From Saccharum officinarum (Eukaryota; Streptophyta; Magnoliopsida; Poales; Poaceae), in assembly GCA_020631735.1 (NCBI GenBank), contig CM036188.1, positions 15,728,214 to 15,792,213 on the forward strand: a DNA stretch of 64,000 nt. Direction: 5' to 3'. Every line of letters begins with the position of its first letter. Within the stretch, counting starts at the first letter, position 1. Shown piece after piece: positions 54,081 to 64,000 of this stretch. A program made the position numbers and the translations under genes. Below the pieces are notes generated by a model. The model was not told where the DNA came from and did no database searches. It saw nothing but the letters and a program-made list of their open reading frames with translations.

Positions 54081-55895
54081 TGTGCACGGTGAAAAGTGAC
54101 CGGGTCATTCTCTGCCATCACACGAAGCACATCGAGAGAAACCACATAGAGTAGATCCCGAGCTTTCTCTGGGCTTAAGGGGTGAGCACCGGACCAGATG
54201 GTCGTGACCAAGGGCATGCCAGTCAAATTGACCCTGCAATTGACAAGGAGAGAAAGCTGATTAGTAATTTAAGGTGGAACATGCCGGTGTTTGTCCAGAT
54301 ACTTCCGAATATATGGCCAAGTGGCTAGCAAGATAAGGCTATCAACTAGAGAGTCGATATTCAGCATGTTCATGATGTAATGTAAGAAAAACGAGCATAT
54401 CGGCAATTATCTTTTATTCAGTTGCATGGATCTAGTTTGGCCGATGATCATGAAAACATGCGAAATATGTAAGGGTGGATGTGTATGCATACATGTGAGA
54501 GACATACTAGCTTTTAACTAGGACAAGAACAAGTAAAAACATATAAACAACCAATACATCATTAACAAAGCGGGCTATCGGCTAAAACAGCCGATTTCAG
54601 TGATCATGTCGTACAACATACAATCACTCATCCGTTGGACACAAATAAATCTACCATCTGCCAGACTCAATCTATTGTACCGCCAATAGGTTGAGTCGTG
54701 TGATGCAACATTGATGGTAGGACCCTAGACTAAAGATTAGCAATCGACAGATCTACTTGTTTCACAAGGAAATCATGAAAGCATGTCATACGCGTTAAAG
54801 CTCAAGCCATCGACTAAATAGCCAATGGAGACATAGCGGGTGACTAACGCCATGCTCTTTTTAACAGATAGATCTATTAACCACCAATGTCCAATTTGAC
54901 ACGCTATCAATAGGTCGAGTCGTCTGATGCAGCGTTAACAGCGGAATCATACTGGATACTAGCAATCAACGGATCTATCCCCTAATGGAACATGACTTCA
55001 AGCACCCACCATGTACGATCATGATCGAGATAGATTGGTCATTTAAACAGGATCTAACGTCAAGAATTAGAATTAAATTCAATCGTGATAGTAATCACCA
55101 GACGATAGATCAAAGTTGATAGGACCAACGAATCTCAATCTAGATCGTGCAGTTGGTGATATTATGTTAAACAGTAAACTACTTAATACAATATCGACAA
55201 CTTTGATTAATACTAATGTTTACAAGAGATCAGTCGTCTGTTGCAGCCTTATAAAAGTTTATACGAATCGATAACTAATCTATAATGTGATTTGTAAGAG
55301 ATCAGTTGTCTGTTGCAGCCTTACAAACAACAATATAGATCGATAACTAACTTATACCGTAACTCACAAAAGGCCAGTCGTCTGTTGCAGCCTTACAAGT
55401 AACAATATAGGTCTTGACGGATACTCGCAAACAAGCCGGAGGTCAGGTCGCCCGATGCAGCCCTGCTTGCCTGAAGAACTCACCGAAATCTACTCTACTC
55501 CTACTCCTAAGGGGTGGCCAGAGCCGAATGGTAAAGGTACTTGATTTGTTTGATCGATGTGAGATGTCCATTACAACGGTCGGGGTTTAATATTTATACC
55601 CGAGGCTTGACTACGAGTCCTGGTTGAACAAGACCGGTTACAAACTTGGTAAAGAAAACAAAACTTCCTAATTTAAGATAACTTGGACTCCAATCTTTCC
55701 TTTCTATAGAGCCCGACGCGTCTCATTGCTCCGTGTCTTGCTGATCTGCTGATAGGGCTCGTTCCCCTGAAGTTGCCTTTTCGCTAGCTGGCTTGGCAAT
55801 TTGTTTAGCCGATTTGATTGGAGAGAACTCGGCTTTTCTTGATAATTTCTTTTCTTCAGGGACTCCTTGTCTCAGACCAAATTTCTGTGTCAACA
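54081..55895 (-). repeat. G1 5' LTR, second copy
   Basis: 1815 bp, nearly identical to 36691-38498. It carries a 6-bp insertion near 55068 and a GA insertion near 55822. The same right-hand flank ACAATTACC follows at 55896. Confidence 0.9.
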
Positions 55896-55975
55896 ACAAT
55901 TACCATTCTATTTTTCTAGAATGCCCGGGCCTATCTTTTAGTTTAGAACAGGACCTTAACATTTGCCGGCATGGC

Positions 55976-56594
55976 CCTGTCTGTAATCTGTTTATGCTAC
56001 AAAAGTCAAGAACCGACACTATCCTAGCTAGTACGTGCTCGGTGAAGGGTATTTACCCGTAACTAACTTGTCACTCCAATGACAGATGGTCCTCGCCCGT
56101 ATTGATCAGTTAGGATGACTAGCAATGCTTCATCTTATCTGTGACACTCTCAGATCCGTGGCGGACACATGTGATTCCATATGGGATCAACTACTTTGTT
56201 GCAGAAATATTCACGGTGCTGATGCGGAAACCTTCATTGCAAGACATGGGTGTTTATTTAGACAAGTAAATTCATAGCAATGTAAAAGCACCTACCAGCA
56301 ATTGTCAGTATACTATAGTAGTGATAAGAAAAAGTATGCAACCACCTCCTGCTCAATATATATATGTTAGGACCTGGTCTCCTCTTCCACCTCTAGCTCA
56401 ACGAAGTGTCCAACAAAACAGGCATAGTATTGGCCAAAAGAAAGAAGATAGATGGATAAATAGTAGAGCTGGAAACAAAGGCGTATGCATGATTTGTTAG
56501 GAATGGCAGGCCAAAGAAAATGGACACTAGATATATACCTAATCTGAGGGCCAACAGAAGCGCACATCCTGGCTAAGGTCTGAGTTTTGTCCAC
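55976..56594. repeat. family R copy R2, second copy
   Basis: Duplicate of 38579-39200, with single-base run-length differences (for example near 56179 and 56516). Confidence 0.7.
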
Positions 56595-56935
56595 ATGCTG
56601 AATGGATGTGAGAATGTGGCATTTCAGTTTAATCCCTGTTTTCTTTGATGTGGGAATGTGGGAATGATTACCAGGCTGTGTAGTACCAGATTGGTGAATG
56701 GTGTGACTGCAGGCTTGCTGCAATAAAATTAGTAAGAAATAAGAAGTATGAAGGATCTCAGTCTTGGCGCCGTGAGTGGCATCAACCAGACAGAACTGGT
56801 CGACGTCAACACAGCAGATTGATGCTGCTCGATCTAGTCTCGTGTTAGTGACACGCCTCTGAAGTCCGTCAGCTGCATCTTCTAGCTTCGTCATCTGGCG
56901 CGTCTGATAGCATCGTCCGCACCCAGGAACAGGAG

Positions 56936-57365
56936 GAACCGCCAGCCCAACTCACGCCTTGCCAGCCCAGCTTGGACTAGTCAATCATTTCACATATATC
57001 TGCTTGTAACGCAAGAGAAAGAGGGGAGACATGAAAACACTATAACGGAATTCTTCTGCTAATCATTGAGAGTCTGGTCCCCATTCTTCTTGCCTTGGTC
57101 TGCTCATTCCTCATCTCCACGTTATCCTCACAATTTATACGATGGTATCAGATTTCTCGTCCACACAGATTCCGATACCTCCCACCACCACTTCACGCAG
57201 TCCCAGGCTTCCTGCGGCACCATGGACCTGAATTTGAAGCCGGTTCTCGATGAATTTGGCCACCAGTTCGACAACCACGAAGCCAAGTGGGAGCGTCACT
57301 TTGCCAACTTGAACTTCACTCGCGTCGCCCGCGATACCGTCATGTACCAGTGCTTCACGGCACTC
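56936..57365 (+). mobile_element. gypsy primer-site/gag-start fragment, second copy
   Basis: Duplicate of 39541-39970, with TGGTATCAGA near 57140 and the ATG at 57222, running into R3 at the same base. Confidence 0.55.
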
Positions 57366-59934
57366 AAAATTGCTCACTGAAGGGTATTATACAACAGTAA
57401 TTAACTTGCCACTTAATGACTAGCACTTGTTGGTTCACCCATTGTTATCGACACAGATGGTCGCTCACATTGATGAGTTGGATGGCTAGCAATGCTTGAT
57501 CTTAATTGTGACAGTCTCAAATCATTGCTGCTGGCAGACACGTGATAGTCAAATACGAGATAAGGATATTCATGGTGTTGATGACCAATCCTTCATTGCA
57601 AAATATATGGGCATTTAGATGAATATAAATGCATAGCAACATAATAGCACCTACCAGCAATTGGCATTGTATATAGCACTGATAAGAAAAAGCAAATAAT
57701 CACCTCCAGCTTAATATAAATATAGCAGTGGTCTCCAGTTCCACCTCTAGCTCAACAAAATGTGCCCAAAATAACACGAGCATAGCATTGGCGGCCAAAA
57801 GAAAGAGGATAGATGGATGAAAAGTAGAAGTAGAAATAAAGGCTCAAGCATGATGTGTTGAGAATGAGATGCCAAAGGAAAGTTGACACTACCTAGTCTG
57901 AGGGCCAAGTGAAGTGCACCTCTTGGCTACGGTCTGAGTTTGTCCTCGATGACAAGGGGTGTAGCATTGTGGCTCTTCAATGCAATCCCTACCAAAAGTT
58001 TTTGGGCAAAGCTTGCTAGCATACTGGTGTTTCAGCATCGGTCATCATTAAAGGGGCTCGCCATCACTGAAAACACAGTGGTGTGCACTTTAATTTGTGG
58101 ACTGAATGCATAGAATTTTTCCATCCTATGGATATGATGCAGAGGCTTTTTATCTTGCTCCGTGCTGCCAAACTTCAGCGTTCATGTTGAATATACAGTC
58201 AGATGGTGACACACTATGGTCTGGTGAGGTGGTACCGATGTGGATGAGCAGAGACAAAGAAAGCAAGACGATCAAAATCACCATGGTCTCGAAACAGATA
58301 TGTGCATGTGAATTAGCACACTTAAAGAATACAAAATATACATAGGTTTTAACTTGGAAGTTGGAATCTGTTATTCACCCAAATGGTTCAAGCTGATGTC
58401 TCAGTGGCCTGATTCATTTTTTTATCACGACGCTTTAGTAGCTACATATGTCCAGCATCCTGACCACACAAATGTTACACAACTACACATGTGGTACTTA
58501 TTTTTCCACCCAAAAACCAGCATCAAAAGCAGTAATGCTACTTTAATTATGAGAAAAAAATAAAGATAAGTGATTGATCGTAGGTTTTGTGGAAATTAGT
58601 CATGGTAGCCACATATATAATAACTAGGACAGTGTGCTCCATTTCACCGAAAGAAGGTCTGGAAGTTGAACTAGCGAAACTAACAACCCAAAGAGCACTA
58701 CTCGCTCAAACAAGCCAACTACCACCTATGAGGTATATTCACTTTTCACAGTAGTGCCAATGAACATTTCGTGCAACATATATATATATTTGGTGAGTAA
58801 ATTGACATATTGGTACAGAGAAATAAAACACCTGTTAGCAATTTCTATTGAGGACACCAATCATAACATAAGAAAAAGTAGCACTGGTGCTAGTAATTTG
58901 ACCACATATATATGTCTTGGCCTAGTAGCTCGAAAAACGTGTAACAAATGCTAGCACCACAAGAATGCAGAGTAGAGGGAGAAGAGAGGTGCACAAGAGT
59001 TAGGATCCTGCCATTCTGGGTTAAGAATAGGAGGTAAAGGGAAATTGAACGTCACTGACGTTACCCGTGGTGGAGGGAGGAGGCACTGAGGGACCGGCAT
59101 CCCCAAACAGAATGCCATATATTCAAATCCTAGCTCTGCCACTTGAAGTGACGTATATTATGGAGGTGATATGGAACCAAGGTTTTCTCTACTGGTATTT
59201 TAAAAATCTCAGTGATCATCGATAAATAGGAATAACGAATATATCGGAAATTTATCGGTCATATAAATAAAATTTCAGAAAAAATTTAGACAAAAAATGG
59301 CTCATTTTGTTCGGGAAAGGACATAGATCATTACTAAAAAATCTAACATAAAAAACTAAATAAAATATATTATCAATTGCTTATTTAATGAGGAGGGCAG
59401 TGATATGGCTGTAGTGTGCTGAGTGTGTTGCGGTGGTGGCAACTTGAACTTAGAAGAGAAGGGGAGAGAAAATGAAACATGGATTAAGGTTACAGTATTA
59501 GGTGGGCTTTGGCATCTATTTGGATGATAAAATTTTAAAAATATGAAAATTTCGGACGATAGAGGAAAAAATTCGGACCGAGCTAGTAAACGGGATATCT
59601 TGGAAATTTCGGATTCTATCGGCCCATATTTTTTTCCTTGTATGGAACTAGGTTCTATCAATCAATCCTATGTTGTGTGCCGCTGTGGCCATCGACGATG
59701 AATCCTTGCCTCCTAAGTAGTTCAACTGATCTCTACCAACAAGAAACGGTGGTGAAAGCCACTAATCATCATGTACTGGCCGCTGCACTGCTGCAGCTGA
59801 GCTCCCTCTCTGTGACGTGCTCCAATCAAGAAATTCAGATGGGCTTGTCATATTCCTTCCTCTTCATCTCTCCTCCGCTCTTGTTCAAATCATTCCAACG
59901 ACCCGCTATAGGTTGCTGAAGAATAATAGATCTT
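57366..59934. repeat. family R copy R3, second copy
   Basis: Duplicate of 39971-42540, including the MITE. Small differences include GTTGGGATGG against GTTGGATGG near 57479 and TATGTATAT against TATATATAT near 58782. Confidence 0.72.
59170..59648. mobile_element. hAT-type MITE, second copy
   Basis: The body is 59178-59640, 463 bp, with the TATGGAAC duplication at 59170-59177 and 59641-59648. Same insertion as at 41784-42246. Confidence 0.85.
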
Positions 59935-60243
59935 GGTAAGGATTGGAAAGGGCTTGTGTGTGTGTGTATGAGGGAGAGATAGGCGAGGGAAAAGGCAGCT
60001 TGGGTATCCCTCGACTGCAGATCTGCTCGCGCAAATGAGGATGCAGCCGCATGGAACATGAGGCGACTCTGTTTGACTCTTCGAATTCAATGATGTCTGT
60101 CGGGGAAGACGAGTTGTCTAGTCAAGGAGCTGTTCGTAAAGCAATTACCACAGAAGAGCAGCATATCAATTTTTTATGGGCTAATATCCACTTACAGGGC
60201 AACTGATCTCTGGCCGTGCTGAACCAAATACATGTAATGTAAT

Positions 60244-60863
60244 CCTTCTGTAATTTGTTTATATATGTTACAAAAATCACGAACCAAACACTATACTAGT
60301 ACGTGCTCGGTGAAGGTTGTTCAACAGTAATTAACTTGTCGATTCTACAACTAGGGCTTGTTGATTCACCCCTTGGTGTCGATACAGATGGTCCCTGCCC
60401 ATATTGATGAGTTGGGATGGCTAACGATGCTTCATATTATCTGTGACACTCAGATCCCTGGCAGACACATGCTATTCGAAAATGGGATTAATTTATTGTA
60501 GATATATTCACAGTACTGATGAGCAAACCTTCATTGTAAAATATGCGTATTTATTTAGACGAGTAAATGCATAGCAATGTAAAAGCACCTTCTAGTAATT
60601 GCGGATATGCTATAGTACTGATAAGAAAAAGTAAGTAATCACCTCCAGCTAAATATATACGTGGTAGAATGGGGTCTCCTGTTCCACCTCTAGCTCAACA
60701 AAGTGTCCAAACAACACAAACGTGAATGATTTGTTGGGAAAGGGAGGCCAAAGGAATGTGGACACTAGATACATACCTTGTCCGAGGGCGAACTGAAGTG
60801 CACTCTTGTAGTAGAGAGAGAGAAGTGCTGACCTAGACACAGTGGATTCATGCTGCTAACATG
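60244..60863. repeat. family R copy R4, second copy
   Basis: Duplicate of 42851-43470, with a few substitutions (for example GGATTGATGC against GGATTCATGC near 60845). Confidence 0.7.
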
Positions 60864-61281
60864 TTCACTCTTTTACAGTATGGTGCCACAAGTTCACGAT
60901 GCGTAATAAAAATAGCTGTGCAGATGAGCATGGGGGAGTTGCTCCATGAGAGGACATTTTAGTATTTTCATAAAAAATAATTTGAATGTCAGCAATGGGG
61001 CTATTGTCTCTCCCATAATAATATAATATTAATTCTGTATATTAAGCTAACACTTGCAAGCTATTATTAGGACAAACACTGTTTTACGCTTTGAGCCTGT
61101 CCTATTTGGACTGTTTTAGCCCATGAACAGGCACACAGCCCAAAAGGCGACACTCCTTTTTTTAGATAAAAATTGAATCCGTCTTCATCCCTCAGCACTA
61201 AGGGAATCAGACCACTTATTACAGAATATTAAAGTGTCATAAAGCACGTTCAATTCAAAACCCAATTCTTCATCCCTGAAA

Positions 61282-63788
61282 AATGCGTTTTCGACGTTCC
61301 TCGAGGCATGCTTCTAGGTTTCATCGTTTCCGCGCGTGGCATCGAGGCCACCCCGGAAAAGATCACCGTGATAACCAAGATGGGCCCTATCCGAGATCTG
61401 AAGGGCGTGCAGAGGGTTACGGGCTGCCTGGCAGCCCTCAGTCACTTCATTTCGTGCCTCAGCAAAAAAGCGCTCCCGCTGTATCGTCTCCGGAAGAAAT
61501 CAAAACACTTTTCATGGACCCTCGAGGCTGAGGAAGCTCTTGCAAAACTCAAGGCTACACTCTCTAACTCACCGATCCTCGTCCCTCCGACCCTAGGGGA
61601 ACCGCTCCTACTTTATATCGCCGCAATGACACAAGTACTCAGTGCGGTCTTGGTGGTCGAGAGGGCAGAAGAAGGACATACCTTGCTCGTCCAGAGACCG
61701 GTCTACTTCATTAGCGAGGTACTCTCGGAGACCAAGGCTCGCTACCCGCAGATCCAGAAACTGTTGTACGCCATCATCCTAACACAGCGCAAACTCCGTC
61801 ACTATTTAGAGGGCCACCTGGTGACTGTGGTTTCTTCTTTCCCTCTGGGAGAGATAGCCTAGAACCGGGAAGCCTCGGGTAGGATAGCCAAGTGGGCGGT
61901 CGATCTCATCGGTGAGACCCTCTCTTATGCGCCACGCAAGGCCATCAAATCCCAGGCACTAATAGATTTTCTGGCAGAGTGGACCGACACTCAACTTCCC
62001 CCGGTTCAGCTCCAGGCTGAGTTGTGGACCATGTACTTCGACGGGTCGCTGATGAAAACGGGAGCAGGCGCGTGTTTGCTCTTCATTTCACCCCTCGGAG
62101 TTCACATGCGCTATATCATCTGGCTTCATTTCCCTGCCTCCAACAACGTTGCCAAATACGAGGCACTCGTCATGGGCTTGCGAATCGCCGTCGAACTTGG
62201 GGTCTGACACCTCGACGTTCGAGGCGACTCCCAGCTCGTGATCGACCAGGTCATGAAGAGCTCGAGCTGTCGTGACCCTAAGATGGAAGCCTACTATGAA
62301 GAGGTACGGCGCCTTGAGGACAAGTTTCACAGCCTCGTGCTCAACCACGTCGCACGCAGGTATAATGAGGCTGCAGATGAACTCGCGAAAATCGCGTCCA
62401 GTCGAGCTACGGTCCCACCAGACGTTTTCATGAGAGACCTCCACCAACCATCCGTTGACCTCGGGTTAGACGGAGCGGTCGACGGGTCGTCACTCGACCC
62501 CCAACCTGAGGCGGAGGCCCCCTCGACTAGGGCTGAGGCCATGCAGGTGGGAGGCCTGACCCCACCATCTGACCCCGAGCCTGACTAGCATATTCCGTAC
62601 CTCGACCATCTCATTCGAGGGGACCTCCCCTTGAATAAGATCGAGGCTCGACGGATTGCCCGTCAGGCTAAAACCTTTGTGATCTTTGGCGACAGTAGAG
62701 ATCTGTATCGCCGCAGCCCTACAGGTGTCCTCCAACGCTGTATCACAAATGAGGAAGGCAGAAGCCTACTAAATGATCTGCACTCGGGGGCTTGCGGTCA
62801 CCACACAGTGCCTTGAACCCTCGTTGGAAACTCTTTCCGACAAGGTTTCTATTGGCCGACCGCGGTCTCCGACGCCGTCAAGCTACTTTTTCCTGCAAAG
62901 GCTGCCAGTACTATGCAAGGCAGACCCATCTCTCGGCTCATGCCCTGCAAACCATTCCCATCACATGGTCGTTCGCTGTTTGGGGGCTCGACCTCGTTGG
63001 ACCCTTGAAAAGGAAAATTGGCAGTTTCTCCCACTTGCCTGTTGCCATTGACAAATTTTCCAAGTGGATCGAGGCCCGTCCTATCACCAGCATCAGGTCT
63101 GAGCAAGCTGTGCTCTTTTTTACCGACATCGTCCATCACTTTGGGGTTCCCAACTGCATCATCACGGACAATGTCACCCAATTCACTGGTAAAAAGTTTC
63201 TGGATTTCTGCGACAACCACCACATCTGTGTGCTCTGGTTGGCCGTAGCTCATCCAAAAACAAATGGCCAAGTAGAATGTGCCAACGACATGGTCCTATA
63301 AGGCCTGAAACCAAGAATCTTTGACAAGCTGAACAAACACGGCAAGAAATGGGCTGCCGAGCTTTCCTCGGTCCTGTGGAGCCTAAGAACAACACTGACT
63401 CGAGCCACGGGGTTCACTCCGTTCTTCTTAGTCTATGGATCCGAGGCTATGTTCCCCACTGATGTAGAATACGGATCCCCGAGGCTAAAGGCCTACAACG
63501 AAAAAAATAACGATGCCACGAGAGAGGACGCCCTCGACCAGCTTGAGGAAGCCTGCGACGTAGCCCTGTTGCATTCTGCCAGGTATCAACAGAGTCTCCG
63601 ACGCTACCATGACAAACACGTCCGCAGGCGTGACCTCAACATTGGTGACCTGGTGCTACGGCGAAGCCAGAACACCAAGGGATGACAAAACTCACACTGC
63701 CATGGGAAGGGCCATATATCATCGTAGAAGTGCTAAAGCCCGGCACCCACAAGCTATCCAACGAGAAGGGCGAAATCTTCACCAACGC
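61282..63788 (+). pseudogene. G2 Tat-like pol fragment, second copy
   Basis: Duplicate of 43889-46392 with the same truncation points, the same domains in order and the same five stops (about 61857, 62204, 62586, 62814 and 63299). A 3-bp GAA insertion near 61666 adds one codon. Several single-base differences from the first copy lie in the second RNase H and integrase (for example TGT to TAT near 62295, GGC to GTC near 63174). Sharing every stop shows that the duplication happened after decay. Confidence 0.87.
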
Positions 63789-64000
63789 GGCGCCACCGCC
63801 ATGCCTGCTGTCTGTCGCCGGTCTTCGCTCGCCTTCTCACGGATGATGGCAACCCTAGCTCCTGCGCCTTCACATCACCTGGTGGCTTGTTCCCTGGAGG
63901 CATGGCGTCTTGTTCCCTAGCGGCGCGCGGGTTGCCTGCAGCTGGTGCCCTGGCAGCGAGCGGGTTGCTGGCGGCCAGTGCCGTGGCGGCGTGTGTCTTG
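63789..64000. other. GC-rich segment after G2, second copy, cut by window end
   Basis: Duplicate of 46393-46604. No gene seen. Confidence 0.6.

Larger units (their letters stand above)
52343..64000 (+). repeat. near-identical second copy of 34951-46604
   Basis: Collinear over 11.66 kb (offset 17392 at the start, 17396 at the end) and same orientation. It repeats the G1 gag/5' LTR end, R2, the gag fragment, R3 with its MITE, R4 and G2, with the same junctions. Differences are sparse: many single-base length changes in short runs, some substitutions and a few 2-6-bp insertions (near 55068, 55822 and 61666). It continues beyond the window. Confidence 0.97.

Overview
The window is plant nuclear DNA, almost certainly from a grass. 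All the retrotransposon lineages seen are typical of plants: Maximus/SIRE-like copia, Tat-like gypsy with a second RNase H, and a Tekay-like element with 'TTAAGGGGGGTAGAA' before its 3' LTR. A tRNA-derived SINE, hAT elements and Mutator-like 'TGTTGCAAGTGTTTCA' arrays look like those of Panicoid grasses such as sorghum, maize or sugarcane. I cannot name a species. I see no intact host gene. The only clean, long reading frame (393 codons from the first ATG) belongs to a transposon.

Layout. 1-7323: the 3' part of a decayed Ty1/copia element on the + strand (gag end, protease, integrase, RT, RNase H, spacer, PPT, 3' LTR). 7324-16100: a mosaic of small insertions, many with perfect target-site duplications (TSDs): a hAT element (7514-8308), a SINE (10876-11001), a 5'-truncated LINE-like fragment (11214-11682), the first copy of an unclassified repeat family 'R' (11738-15300) split by a second hAT (12693-13947), and Mutator-like debris. 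16101-38498: one old Tat-like gypsy element on the - strand (G1). It is interrupted by a younger 9.1-kb LTR element (18070-27181, TSD TTCAC) and a solo LTR (33250-34648), and carries an antisense accessory ORF with its own TATA box and poly(A) signal. 38499-52242: four more copies of family R, a gypsy leader/gag fragment, a rearranged Tat-like pol fragment (G2, 43889-46392), a miniature LTR element (48229-48900) and a possible prenyl-diphosphate-synthase remnant. 52243-52342: exactly 100 N. 52343-64000: a near-identical second copy of 34951-46604, joined directly after the gap.

How it fits together. The order of events can be read from nesting. The R units came first. G1 inserted upstream of one R unit; its LTRs now differ at roughly one base in eight to ten where compared. 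The inner 9.1-kb element then inserted into the G1 3' region; its LTRs differ by only about 2%. Empty-site comparison among R copies dates three DNA-transposon insertions relative to R duplication. The last 11.66 kb is either a very recent tandem duplication or, more likely, an assembly artefact (an alternative haplotype or overlapping contig placed in tandem), because many differences are single-base run-length changes.

Most interesting points: the inner non-autonomous element, with one intact zinc-knuckle/protease-like ORF plus a second decayed copy, both carrying the same altered protease active site; the antisense ORF in G1; the unclassified head-to-tail R family; and the duplication across the gap. 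No CRISPR arrays, operons, rRNA or functional tRNA genes were seen.
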